Assembly: GCF_001264245.1 (NCBI RefSeq)
Contig: NZ_CP011339.1
Span: 4,464,001-4,528,000 of the forward strand
Length of the DNA stretch: 64,000 bases
From: Microcystis panniformis FACHB-1757
Lineage (GTDB): Bacteria > Cyanobacteriota > Cyanobacteriia > Cyanobacteriales > Microcystaceae
Reading direction: 5' to 3'
The notes beneath the pieces are model-generated. The model had not been told where the DNA came from and made no database searches. It worked only from the letters and a program-made list of their open reading frames with translations. Below are positions 43,408-51,367 of this stretch, one piece after another (positions within the stretch are counted from its first letter, which is position 1; each line of letters begins with the position of its first letter). Position numbers and translations under genes: made by a program.

Positions 43408-44412
43408 ATGACTAACAAATTTAATCCTCGGGCTAAAACTGTTGCCGATTGGGCCTATATCGGTATTGATAAACATTTTCATAAAGTTCTTAAACACGAA
43501 GCTGGGGTTTTACTCGATCAGGATTCAGAAGAATTACACCAAATTCGTGTGGGAATGCGCCGTCTTCGCAGTACCTTAACTGGTTTTGACCCCGCTTTAA
43601 CCATGCCAAAATCTGCCGATCAAAAACGGGTGGGTAATCTGGGCAGAATTTTAGGAGAATTGCGGGATTTAGATGTGTTAAAATCGGCTTTTGTCGGTCA
43701 TTATCAGCCAATTTTACCCCCGCAAGAACAGGAGCTACTGAAGAAAGTTTTAGAAGTTCTGGAAAGCCAAAGAAAGAAAGCTTTTGCTAAGGTAGAAAAG
43801 CTGTTAAAGTCCGACAAATTTCTCAATTTTAAGGCAGATTTTGCCCGTTGGTTGGATAATCCCACCTATCAACCGATGGGAAAATTAGATATTGCCACGG
43901 TTTTACCAGACTTGTTATTACCGCAAGCGAGTCGCTTTTTACTCCACGAAGGCTGGTTAGTTGGGGTAAATTTAGAGGAAGATCAAAAAGTAAAAGAGTT
44001 TTCTAGTCAAGAAATTGATGACCTATTGGAAAAAGAAGGATTATTACTGCACGATCTCCGCAAAGAAGCCAAGCGTTCCCGCTATAATATGGAGTTATTC
44101 ACTCAGTTCTATGGCGACAAGTATCGAGAATATCTAGAAGATATTAAAAACCTTCAAAGTATTCTCGGAGAAATGCAGGATTGTTGTGTTCTCTCGGATT
44201 TTCTTAGCCAAATTTTCCCTAATTGTCTTGCCAAGGAAATGCCCACCTTACTAGAAATTTTCCAAAATATCCGTCACCAAAAATGGCAAGAATGGCAACC
44301 CTTACAAAAGAAATTCCTTGACGCTGACACCAGAAAAAGTCTGCACCAGACAATTTTACAGCCTATTTTTCGGCCAAATAGTGTAGAATTAGAAACTAAT
44401 CCAGAATCCTGA
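43408..44412 (+). CDS. CHAD domain protein
   Basis: A 334-residue all-helical CHAD protein. CHAD domains bind inorganic polyphosphate through conserved His and basic residues; here these are in SEELHQIRVGMRRLRSTLTGF (about 45-66) and LLHDLRKEAKRSRYNMELF (about 215-233), the two classical motifs. Often associated with CYTH phosphatases, but none is adjacent. The next gene (pyrFE) begins 12 bases after its stop, suggesting one transcript and perhaps a polyphosphate/nucleotide link (inference). Confidence 0.9.
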   Translation: MTNKFNPRAKTVADWAYIGIDKHFHKVLKHEAGVLLDQDSEELHQIRVGMRRLRSTLTGFDPALTMPKSADQKRVGNLGRILGELRDLDVLKSAFVGHYQPILPPQEQELLKKVLEVLESQRKKAFAKVEKLLKSDKFLNFKADFARWLDNPTYQPMGKLDIATVLPDLLLPQASRFLLHEGWLVGVNLEEDQKVKEFSSQEIDDLLEKEGLLLHDLRKEAKRSRYNMELFTQFYGDKYREYLEDIKNLQSILGEMQDCCVLSDFLSQIFPNCLAKEMPTLLEIFQNIRHQKWQEWQPLQKKFLDADTRKSLHQTILQPIFRPNSVELETNPES

Positions 44413-44424
44413 GATTAGAAACCG

Positions 44425-45858
44425 ATGAATTTTTTTCAAAAGTTAAACCACGCCATTAGTCAAAACCAGACTCTACTTGTCCTCGGTTTAGATGCTAACC
44501 CCGAAATGATGCCCTCCACCCCGGGAGAATTAATCGTTAATTTAGAACAGTGGCTCAAGTTTATTATCGATGAAACTGCTCCTTTTGTCTGTGCCTACAA
44601 ACCAACTTTAGGTTTTTATCAAGCTTTGGGAGCGGCAGGTTTAGAATTATTACAGCGAGTTTTAACGGCAATTCCCGCTCATATCCCGGTAATTTTGGAT
44701 GCTAAACACGGTGATATTAATACTAGCAGTATTTTAGCCGAGACTATCTTTAAAACTTGGCAGGTGGACGCGGTTACTCTCAATCCCTACTCCGGACAGG
44801 ATCACGTTGCTCCTTTTTTAGTTTACCCCGAGCATGGCGCTTTTATCCTCTGTCATACTTCCAATCAAGGCGCGATTAATCTGCAAGAATTTCCCAGTCG
44901 CGACAATCCTTTTTATCTGCAAGTTGTCAAAGAAGCTTGCACCTGGGGAACTCCCGAACAGGTGTTTTTAGAAGTGGGAACCACTCAACCAGAGATATTG
45001 ACCAAGATTCGCAATTTTGCCCCCGAAAGATTGATTTTATTACGCAGTATTTGGGAAGAAAAAAGTCAATTTTCTGAGTTAATTACTGTGGGTTTAAATA
45101 GTCATGGCGAGGGTTTATTAATTCCTGTACCCCAAGACTTTTTATCTCAACCCGATTTGGGGTCAAAAGTCAAGGATTTACGCGAGGAAGTCAACAAAAT
45201 TAAACAAAATCACCAGCAAGAATCAAGCCAAGATGATACTTGGACTGCTAACGTTTGTCTTTTAAAACAACATCCTCATCAGGATTTAATTCTACAATTA
45301 TTTGATATTGGCTGCTTGATGTTTGGCGATTATGTGCAAGCATCGGGAGAAACTTTTTCCTATTATATTGATCTGAGAAAAATTATCTCTAATCCTAATA
45401 TTTTTCAGCAGGTAATTGAAGCCTATGGAGAAATATTAAAAACCTTGACATTTGACCGCGTTGCTGGTATCCCCTACGGCTCTTTACCCACAGCTACGGG
45501 TTTATCTTTATTATTAAATCATCCGATGATTTTCCCCCGCAAAGAAGTAAAAGCTCACGGCACAAGAAGAGTAATTGAAGGTAATTTTCAGGTGGGGGAA
45601 ACCGTGGTAGTAGTGGACGATATTTTAATTTCTGGCAAAAGTGCGATCGAAGGGGCAGAAAAGATTAAATCGGCGGGATTATTAGTTAATGATATCGTAG
45701 TTTTTATCGACCATGGTGGCCCTGTTAAAGATAAACTTCGTAGCCATGGTTATCAACCTTATTCGGTTTTAACCCTAGCAGAAATTACCGATACTCTCTA
45801 CGAAGCGGGAAGACTGACAGAAGCAGAATATAGCTGTTTTTTAAATCGCTCCCATTGA
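44425..45858 (+). CDS. pyrF: Fused orotidine-5'-phosphate decarboxylase / orotate phosphoribosyltransferase
   Basis: A 477-residue bifunctional UMP-synthase-like protein in PyrF-PyrE order (reverse of the eukaryotic UMPS). The N-half (1-275) is a type-2 OMP decarboxylase: LVLGLDANPEMMP and the catalytic VILDAKHGDINTS (Lys-x-x-Asp). The C-half (about 285-477) is an OPRTase with the PRPP-binding loop VVVVDDILISGKSAIEGAEK. Both active sites look intact, so this gene covers the last two steps of UMP synthesis. Such fusions are known in cyanobacteria. Downstream of the CHAD gene, and followed by long repeat arms. Confidence 0.92.
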   Translation: MNFFQKLNHAISQNQTLLVLGLDANPEMMPSTPGELIVNLEQWLKFIIDETAPFVCAYKPTLGFYQALGAAGLELLQRVLTAIPAHIPVILDAKHGDINTSSILAETIFKTWQVDAVTLNPYSGQDHVAPFLVYPEHGAFILCHTSNQGAINLQEFPSRDNPFYLQVVKEACTWGTPEQVFLEVGTTQPEILTKIRNFAPERLILLRSIWEEKSQFSELITVGLNSHGEGLLIPVPQDFLSQPDLGSKVKDLREEVNKIKQNHQQESSQDDTWTANVCLLKQHPHQDLILQLFDIGCLMFGDYVQASGETFSYYIDLRKIISNPNIFQQVIEAYGEILKTLTFDRVAGIPYGSLPTATGLSLLLNHPMIFPRKEVKAHGTRRVIEGNFQVGETVVVVDDILISGKSAIEGAEKIKSAGLLVNDIVVFIDHGGPVKDKLRSHGYQPYSVLTLAEITDTLYEAGRLTEAEYSCFLNRSH

Positions 45859-46113
45859 TATTTAGCCATCAGTTATCAGTTATCAGTTATCAGTTACCAG
45901 TTATCAGTTACCAGTTACCAGTTATCAGTTATCAATTTTAAGTGAGCAGTTATCAGTTTTAAGTGAGCAGTATGTATTAAGTGAGCCTCATCAAATGGCA
46001 GTTTCCTGCTGTCTTTTGACTGATTACTGATTACTGTTTACTGTTTACTGATCACTGTTTACTGTTTACTGATCACTGATTACTGATCACTGATTACTGA
46101 TCACTGAAAATTG
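45859..46113. repeat. Long inverted heptamer-repeat region
   Basis: Left arm (45869-45935) is TCAGTTATCAGTTA/CCAGTTA units; right arm (46016-46107) is TTACTGTTTACTGATCACTG units, largely complementary to the left. A fold-back of about 240 bases is possible, in the gap between convergent genes, where it could serve both as terminator. Confidence 0.7.
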
Positions 46114-46398
46114 TTAAGAAACTTGACTGCGTAAGACCTTTAGGGTATTCAGGAGCTTGCTTTCTTCTTTTTCCTCAAAAATAGTTAAATCTTTCGGTTT
46201 ACAACGTTTTATATGCAATTTAATCCCCTGCGCTCCTTCTGTTTTCAAATCTTCTTCGTAACCAGCTTGAGCGACTTCAGCCTCGTCTTTGGCGAGAAAA
46301 GGACCAAAATAATAAGTACATCTGGGATAGTCGGTTTTAATCTCGACCCAGTAGGCTAATCCGAACCTTTCGAGTAAGCTAATCAAAAATTCTTTCAT
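46114..46398 (-). CDS. DUF1816 protein
   Basis: From ATG at 46398 (KEFLISLLERFGLAYWVEIK) a 94-residue protein; the frame allows ATG at 46410. It matches the cyanobacterial DUF1816 family: AYWVEIKTDYPRCTYYFGPF, then KDEAEVAQAGYEEDLKTEGA. These domains resemble the CpcD-like small linker module and have been connected with phycobilisome and stress responses, but function is not settled. Not in an operon with phycobilisome genes here. Confidence 0.82.
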   Translation of the reverse strand: MKEFLISLLERFGLAYWVEIKTDYPRCTYYFGPFLAKDEAEVAQAGYEEDLKTEGAQGIKLHIKRCKPKDLTIFEEKEESKLLNTLKVLRSQVS

Positions 46399-46522
46399 TT
46401 CGTTCCCCATCTAAATCTACTCTGGTGGTTTTGTTACGTTCGTTTACATTTCGCAAACTTCCTTCCTATTTTATTTATACTTTCTCCTTTTGGCTATTGG
46501 GAGTGTCGAAAAATACAGATTC

Positions 46523-47389
46523 TCAGTCGGGGGAATTTTGCCAGCGTTGACGGTAAACCTCGTAAAGAGCCATACCCGCCGCCACCGAAGCATTGAGACT
46601 GGGGGTTTTGCCTGCCAAAGGGATAGATACCAACTCATCGCAGGACTTTTGGGTTAGCAGACTCAAACCCTCACCCTCCGAACCTACCACCAATCCTATC
46701 GCACCCGTTAAATTGATTGTGTGTAAAGATTTACCAGTTTTTGCCGCCGTGCCGTAGAGCCAAAAACCAGCCGCTTTTAATTCCTCTAAAGCACGATTGA
46801 GATTAACCACTCTAGCGACGGGTAAATATTCCAAGGATCCGGCCGCCACTTTCATCACCGTCGATGTCACCCCGGCGGCGCGACGTTGGGGAATAACTAC
46901 CCCCTGACAACCCATAGCTTCGGCGGTGCGAATGATTGCCCCAAGGTTATGGGGATCCGTAATACCTTCAGCGATGACGATGACGGGGTGGCGACTTTTG
47001 CCCTTAGCTTTTTCGATCAGATCGGCTAATTCGATATAATCATAGGGGGACATCTGGGCTGCAATCCCCTGATGATTGGCCTTATTGGTAATCTGATCGA
47101 GACGCAGATCGTCCACCTCATCAATTACCGTACCGTTGGCTTTGGCTTTTTCCAAGAGGGTATGATAACGGGGATCGTAACGGAGTCGATTGACCACCCA
47201 AATCCGATTTAGTTGGCGCTCCTCCTCCATGGCCGTTAAAACCACCCGGCGACCGTAGAGCAGATCATCAGCTTCTTGGTTTTCTGGAGTTACTGCCGGG
47301 GATTTAGCCAGAATTGGCCCAGTTTTTGACCGCAAGGGCCGGCGAGAATTACGATTATCGGACTTGTCACGAAATGGTCGATCGCTCAT
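46523..47389 (-). CDS. rlmB: 23S rRNA (guanosine-2'-O)-methyltransferase RlmB
   Basis: A SpoU/TrmH-family 2'-O-methyltransferase. 288 residues with a basic disordered N-terminus (about 1-45), a substrate-binding domain (GRRVVLTAMEEERQLNRIWV) and the trefoil-knot catalytic domain: motif 1 NLGAIIRTAEAMG, motif 2 LVVGSEGEGLS, motif 3 IPLAGKTPSLNASVAAG. Complete. It lies 40 bases downstream of mini-RNase III, so ribosomal RNA maturation and modification genes are grouped. Confidence 0.93.
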   Translation of the reverse strand: MSDRPFRDKSDNRNSRRPLRSKTGPILAKSPAVTPENQEADDLLYGRRVVLTAMEEERQLNRIWVVNRLRYDPRYHTLLEKAKANGTVIDEVDDLRLDQITNKANHQGIAAQMSPYDYIELADLIEKAKGKSRHPVIVIAEGITDPHNLGAIIRTAEAMGCQGVVIPQRRAAGVTSTVMKVAAGSLEYLPVARVVNLNRALEELKAAGFWLYGTAAKTGKSLHTINLTGAIGLVVGSEGEGLSLLTQKSCDELVSIPLAGKTPSLNASVAAGMALYEVYRQRWQNSPD

Positions 47390-47429
47390 GATTGATTAAT
47401 AGTAAAGGAGTCGGGAGTCATCCCGATGG

Positions 47430-47846
47430 CTATAATTCTAGTTTTTCTAATAGTTGATGTAATCTTGAGGGGTCTTGTAGATAAAGATAGCCGAACAGGG
47501 TTTCTAAACTGCTGGCCTGCTGATAGACTTGGGCTGTCAGACGACGGCGTTTTCCCGTGACCGCATTGCGTCCCCGGCGCAGAATTTCTTTTTCTTGGTC
47601 TGTCAGATAGGGCTGCAGTTGTGCTAAATCCAAAGCCTGTTGTTCGGCCCTGACTTTGCCCACCACCTGAGCGTGATAGTCTCCCAGACGCTGGGGCGGC
47701 AGTAAGTAATAAGTGCGGATGTATAATTCATAAACAGCATCCCCCAGATAGGCCAGGGAAGCGGGCGATAATCGGTCAAGACCCTCTAGGATTGGTGAAC
47801 CCTGGCCACTGACCTGTAAGCGAATTTGTTCGAGAGGAGATTCCAC
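47430..47846 (-). CDS. mrnC: Mini-ribonuclease III
   Basis: A 138-residue RNase III-like protein without a dsRNA-binding domain, the hallmark of Mini-III, which trims 23S rRNA termini. The catalytic-helix signature is SLAYLGDAVYELYIRTYYL (with the acidic D and E); a second acidic region is near the RRLTAQVYQQASSLETLFGYLYL segment. It starts 3 bases after the STAS gene stops and is followed by rlmB. Confidence 0.92.
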   Translation of the reverse strand: MESPLEQIRLQVSGQGSPILEGLDRLSPASLAYLGDAVYELYIRTYYLLPPQRLGDYHAQVVGKVRAEQQALDLAQLQPYLTDQEKEILRRGRNAVTGKRRRLTAQVYQQASSLETLFGYLYLQDPSRLHQLLEKLEL

Positions 47847-47849
47847 GAT

Positions 47850-48200
47850 TTACGCTTTTTCTAGATATTCGATCGCCGCTTCCAGGGTGGGTTGCAGGGA
47901 AAAAAACTTCTCCAATCGCACCAGTTTTACGGTTTGAGTTACCCGGGGATTGGTAACAATTTGTAAACTGCCCCCTTTGGTTTTGGCCTTTTTCACCAAT
48001 TTTACTAAGGCCCCTAAACCGGAGCTATCGATAAAATCAATCTGAGCGAGGCTAATAATCACATCCTTGGGACCTTGCTCCACATAGCCTTCGATCACCT
48101 TACAAAAAGTCGGTTCGGAAAAGGCATCTAAAAGACCCGTCAAACGGAAAATTTGGTACTTATCTCTGACCTCACGCGTGCCTCGCAAGCTGACGGTCAA
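47850..48200 (-). CDS. STAS-domain anti-sigma-factor antagonist-like protein
   Basis: A 116-residue single STAS domain, SpoIIAA-like. The phospho-acceptor Ser lies in FIDSSGLGALVKLV (the conserved D-S-S-G-L-G). Such proteins take part in partner-switching control of sigma factors or in cyanobacterial signalling. No anti-sigma kinase (RsbW-like) or PP2C phosphatase is encoded next to it. Between carA and mrnC on the same strand; three bases separate it from mrnC, so they are probably co-transcribed. Confidence 0.9.
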   Translation of the reverse strand: MTVSLRGTREVRDKYQIFRLTGLLDAFSEPTFCKVIEGYVEQGPKDVIISLAQIDFIDSSGLGALVKLVKKAKTKGGSLQIVTNPRVTQTVKLVRLEKFFSLQPTLEAAIEYLEKA

Positions 48201-48274
48201 GTTAATTGCTTCCGGAATAATCGCCTCCTAGCTCTAGAGCCGTAAAAATCAAAACCCTAGTATATCCTAAAAAT

Positions 48275-49429
48275 TTACGCCCGATCCTTTTTTGCTTGCC
48301 GCATTAAGTCGACAAATTGGCCAAACAGATAATCGGCATCGTGGGGGCCGGGACTGGCCTCGGGGTGGTATTGTACCGAGAAAAAGGGCAGAGACTTGTG
48401 TTTTAAACCCGCTACGGTGCGATCATTGAGGTTGAGATGGGTAATCTCCACTTGCGGATTTAAAGATGCCTCCTGCACGGCAAAACCGTGATTCTGACTG
48501 GTAATTTCCACCTGTTGCTGCAGTCCACAGGGTTGATTTAACCCGCGATGGCCAAATTTTAGTTTAAAGGTTTCTGCCCCTAGGGATAGGCCTAAAATTT
48601 GATGACCCATACAGATGCCAAAAGTGGGTTTTTCCCCTTGCAAAAGTTGCTTGGCTAGGGCAATTCCTTCGGTGACAGCCGCTGGATCTCCCGGTCCGTT
48701 AGAAAAGAAAATACCATCGGGATTATAGGCGGCGATTTTTTCCGGGGGAGTGTCAGCGGGAACCACGATCACCCGACAACCGTAGCTGGCTAAACGCCGG
48801 AGAATATTGCGTTTGATGCCAAAATCGATCGCCACCACCGTTAACGGTTCTTGATCACTATCAATTGGCGCAAATTCCCAGGCGGACGGGGTGGGAGTCG
48901 TCCATTCGTACACTTCCTTGGTGGTAACTTCTTTAACGAGATTTAACCCCGCCATACTGGGGGCCGCCTGCACCAGCCGCAGTAAATCATGATAATCGAG
49001 TATTTCCGTCGAAATTGCCCCATTCATCGCCCCAACCGAGCGAATTTTGCGGGTCAGGGAGCGGGTATCGATGCCATAGATGCCAATAACATGATGAGCG
49101 GCCAGATAATCCGGTAGGGATTGGCTAGAACGCCAATTACTGGGCCGGGGGCAGATATTTTTGGCGATCGCTCCTTTCACCTGGGGACGAATTGACTCCT
49201 CATCCTCGGGGTTAACCCCCGTATTTCCCAATTCTGGATAGGTAAAAGTGACGATTTGACCAGCATAACTGGGATCGGTGAGGACTTCCTGATAACCGGT
49301 CATCCCTGTGTTAAAGACAACTTCGCCGACGGTGGTTCCCTGGGAGCCGAAGGAATAACCCTCGTAAACTGTACCATCGGCTAGAACTAATAAGGCTTTT
49401 TGACTAGCAGCACTTGATATCATTGTCAA
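48275..49429 (-). CDS. carA: Carbamoyl-phosphate synthase small subunit
   Basis: Glutaminase subunit giving ammonia to CarB for carbamoyl-phosphate, feeding arginine and pyrimidine synthesis. 384 residues. N-domain: ALLVLADGTVYEGYSFG, VVFNTGMTGYQEVLTDPSY. Class I glutamine amidotransferase domain: SNGPGDP, nucleophile Cys in FGICMGHQILGLSLG, and the His/Glu of VQYHPEASPGPHD. Complete. Divergent from the HTH/acidic protein; a MITE with 8-bp target duplication sits between the two. The minus-strand run carA-STAS-mrnC-rlmB may form one transcript. Confidence 0.95.
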   Translation of the reverse strand: MTMISSAASQKALLVLADGTVYEGYSFGSQGTTVGEVVFNTGMTGYQEVLTDPSYAGQIVTFTYPELGNTGVNPEDEESIRPQVKGAIAKNICPRPSNWRSSQSLPDYLAAHHVIGIYGIDTRSLTRKIRSVGAMNGAISTEILDYHDLLRLVQAAPSMAGLNLVKEVTTKEVYEWTTPTPSAWEFAPIDSDQEPLTVVAIDFGIKRNILRRLASYGCRVIVVPADTPPEKIAAYNPDGIFFSNGPGDPAAVTEGIALAKQLLQGEKPTFGICMGHQILGLSLGAETFKLKFGHRGLNQPCGLQQQVEITSQNHGFAVQEASLNPQVEITHLNLNDRTVAGLKHKSLPFFSVQYHPEASPGPHDADYLFGQFVDLMRQAKKDRA

Positions 49430-49751
49430 TTTTTTAATCTTGAGTAGTGGTGAGAAACAGAAGTCAAGGATAGACTAGAACAGGGACTAGAAAACGAATT
49501 GCTTAGTTTTAATTGGCTAGAGCGTTTTATGATTAAGAGTACGTCCGCTCAAAGACAACAGTTTCCCCGGGAGCATCTCAATTTATGCAAGTGAGTAATT
49601 ATACTTATCCCTAAAACTGGTTTCCAGCAAGGCTTTCAAAATAGCTTGACATAAAAACCTGATTTAGGGGTTACAAAGGTGAGATGCTCCCGTTTCCCCT
49701 GACTAGCCATCGGCAAGATCCTATCGCTTAAAAAATAACTATATAAGTAAT
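49430..49751. promoter_or_regulatory. carA/HTH divergent promoter region containing a MITE
   Basis: A 322-bp spacer; 123 bp of it is the element at 49569-49691. About 140 bases remain on the carA side and 60 on the HTH-protein side, so the inserted element now forms most of the latter's upstream region. No clear ribosome binding site for the HTH gene (CTATATAAGTAAT precedes ATG). Confidence 0.6.
49561..49699. mobile_element. MITE family 5 with 8-bp target-site duplication
   Basis: Terminal inverted repeats GGGAGCATCTC (49569-49579) and GAGATGCTCCC (49681-49691) border a 123-bp non-coding element. The direct repeat GTTTCCCC occurs immediately outside at 49561-49568 and 49692-49699. This is a textbook insertion footprint. 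Such termini are known from insertion sequences of Microcystis-type genomes in my recollection; the transposase is not in the window. Confidence 0.9.
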
Positions 49752-50639
49752 ATGAGTGCAAGAAAACTGACTGATGCCACGAAAAAAGAAATTCTTAAGC
49801 TTTATCGGGAAACGGAGGCCACCACTTCCACGTTAGCCGAGCGTTATGGCGTGAGTAGTTCTACGGTCAGTCGTTTTCTCAAAAATTCTTTTTCTGGCGA
49901 GGAATACGAGCAGTTAATCCAGAAAAAACGCTTGGCCCGCAATCCTCGTGGCCTCGAGGAGGAGGGAGCAGCAGCGGATTTACCAGAAAAAGCGATCGAG
50001 GTGATTAGTTTTCGGGCAGCCCACATCGCAGCTAAGGATGAGCAGGCTTTTCAGCAACCGATCGCTTCTGTGGAACAATTAACCCTGTTAATGGATACCT
50101 CTTACCCGCCAGAAGCAGATAATTCGGAATATATAGAAATTAATGGCGATAAACCACTAGAAGACGCTAATTTAAACGAGTTTTTCGTCGAAGCTATCGA
50201 GGAAGAGGAGGAGGAAGATGAGCTTGACGAGGATTGGGATGAAGAGGAGGATGAAGATGAAGATGAAGACGAGGAGGAGGAGGAACTAGCGGGGAGCTAT
50301 TTAGGCCCGACTATCGTTAAAACAGCCCAATTACAGATATTACCCCTCTCGGCGGCGGCTTTTCCCAAAACCTGTTACTTGGTCATTGATCGCGCTGCCG
50401 AATTAATCACCCGTCCCCTCAAGGATTTTGCCGAATTGGGTAAGGTTCCCCCTCAGGAAATCCAGCAGCGCACTCTCCCCATCTTTGAAAGTCATCGCAT
50501 CGCTCGCCGTTTCTCCAAGCGCAAGGAAAAAGTGATTAAAGTTCCCGACGGTCGCCTGATCGAAAAAGCTCACGCTCAACTGGAAGCTAAAGGGATCACC
50601 CGTCTGCTCATGGATGGTCGTATCTACGCTTTAGAGTAG
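49752..50639 (+). CDS. HTH protein with central poly-acidic region
   Basis: A 295-residue protein. N-terminal helix-turn-helix (about 5-45, TKKEILKLYRETEATTSTLA then YGVSSSTVSRFLK). A middle region contains about 30 almost purely Glu/Asp residues (about 152-182). The C-terminal conserved domain (about 195-295) has TCYLVIDRAAELITRPLKDF and RIARRFSKRKEKVIKVPDGR and ends in LMDGRIYALE. The HTH resembles transposase-type/sigma-region-4 HTHs. A widely occurring cyanobacterial protein in my recollection, without known function; DNA binding is likely. The acidic stretch could be a contact or DNA-mimic region (inference). A MITE is inserted 60 bases upstream of its start. Confidence 0.75.
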   Translation: MSARKLTDATKKEILKLYRETEATTSTLAERYGVSSSTVSRFLKNSFSGEEYEQLIQKKRLARNPRGLEEEGAAADLPEKAIEVISFRAAHIAAKDEQAFQQPIASVEQLTLLMDTSYPPEADNSEYIEINGDKPLEDANLNEFFVEAIEEEEEEDELDEDWDEEEDEDEDEDEEEEELAGSYLGPTIVKTAQLQILPLSAAAFPKTCYLVIDRAAELITRPLKDFAELGKVPPQEIQQRTLPIFESHRIARRFSKRKEKVIKVPDGRLIEKAHAQLEAKGITRLLMDGRIYALE

Positions 50640-50724
50640 GGAATTAGGGGATAGGAGACTTTTCAGTCTCCTCCGAACCCTTTGCTGAGGGTGGAGACTC
50701 GCGCAGTTGAGAGAGTTCAGCTTA

Positions 50725-50905
50725 GTTGACATCCTCGCCGCACTTTTAGGGCGGCGATTCCTAAACCTCACGATTTAAGTTTCTGCTTCCACCACCGTCG
50801 CATACCACAGTTAAAAAACCATGTACTGTCTTACACAGAGTCCACAGACTTTCGCCCCATTTCAGAAGCCCGATTCCGTGTGTCCCACGGTACGTTGACC
50901 GCCTA
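50725..50905 (-). pseudogene. Degenerate tnpB 3' end with IS200/IS605-type right end
   Basis: On the minus strand the frame G-Q-R-T-V-G-H-T-E-S-G resembles the C-terminus of cyanobacterial TnpB proteins (RNA-guided nucleases of IS200/IS605 elements). It is followed, after a frameshift, by WGESLWTL and a stop. Downstream lies a hairpin CGCCGC-(9)-GCGGCG (50736-50756) beside GAGGATGTCAA, the arrangement at IS605-type right ends. Only about 45 codons remain. The assignment rests on recalled motifs, not a search. Confidence 0.45.
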
Positions 50906-51000
50906 TAAGTAGTCATGCAAAATTAATTACCTGCCCGATCGAGCTAAAACCCTTACGGGGCAATGATCGTCATGTGTAAATAATTTTGCCTAGGTACTTA
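50906..51000. mobile_element. MITE family 4, copy 2 (nested in tnpB debris)
   Basis: A 95-bp element, TAAGTAGTCATGCAAAATTA at the left and TAATTTTGCCTAGGTACTTA at the right, imperfect terminal inverted repeats of about 20 bp. It interrupts the transposon-derived sequence. Confidence 0.75.
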
Positions 51001-51367
51001 GCTTCTTGTACTTGTTGCGCGCGACTTTTTACCCGGCCAAGCTTTTCTGGTCGGAACCCCCTAAGCCGAGTTTTCAAGGCTTCGGCCGTGAGATCAGCCG
51101 AACGGTGCTGCGCCGTCCACTTGGTTTTCGAGACTGGCCTTTTAATTCTAACGTAAAGCCAACCTAGAACGGCGGGGTTTCAGACCCAAAATTTCCGATG
51201 AGTTTACCCTAAGAAAATATGCCAATTTCATTCAGAGTAGAACTAGCTTACCAATAATCGGCTATGAGTGAGCGCGGTTTTTTCTGGATTTATCACCGGG
51301 GTTAGTGTAGTTCAAACTGGTATTACTTACCCAAGTTTTGGTTATCTGGTCAATAAAATACCGAAAT

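Larger units (their letters stand above)
50640..51367. other. Non-coding region of transposon debris
   Basis: 730 bases without an intact gene. It holds tnpB-like debris and a hairpin end (50725-50905), a nested family 4 element (50906-51000), and about 190 further bases (51001-51190) that are open in one minus-strand frame (with RIKRPVSKTKWTAQHRSAD) but recognisable as no known family. The last 170 bases lead to the AAA-type gene. Confidence 0.55.
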
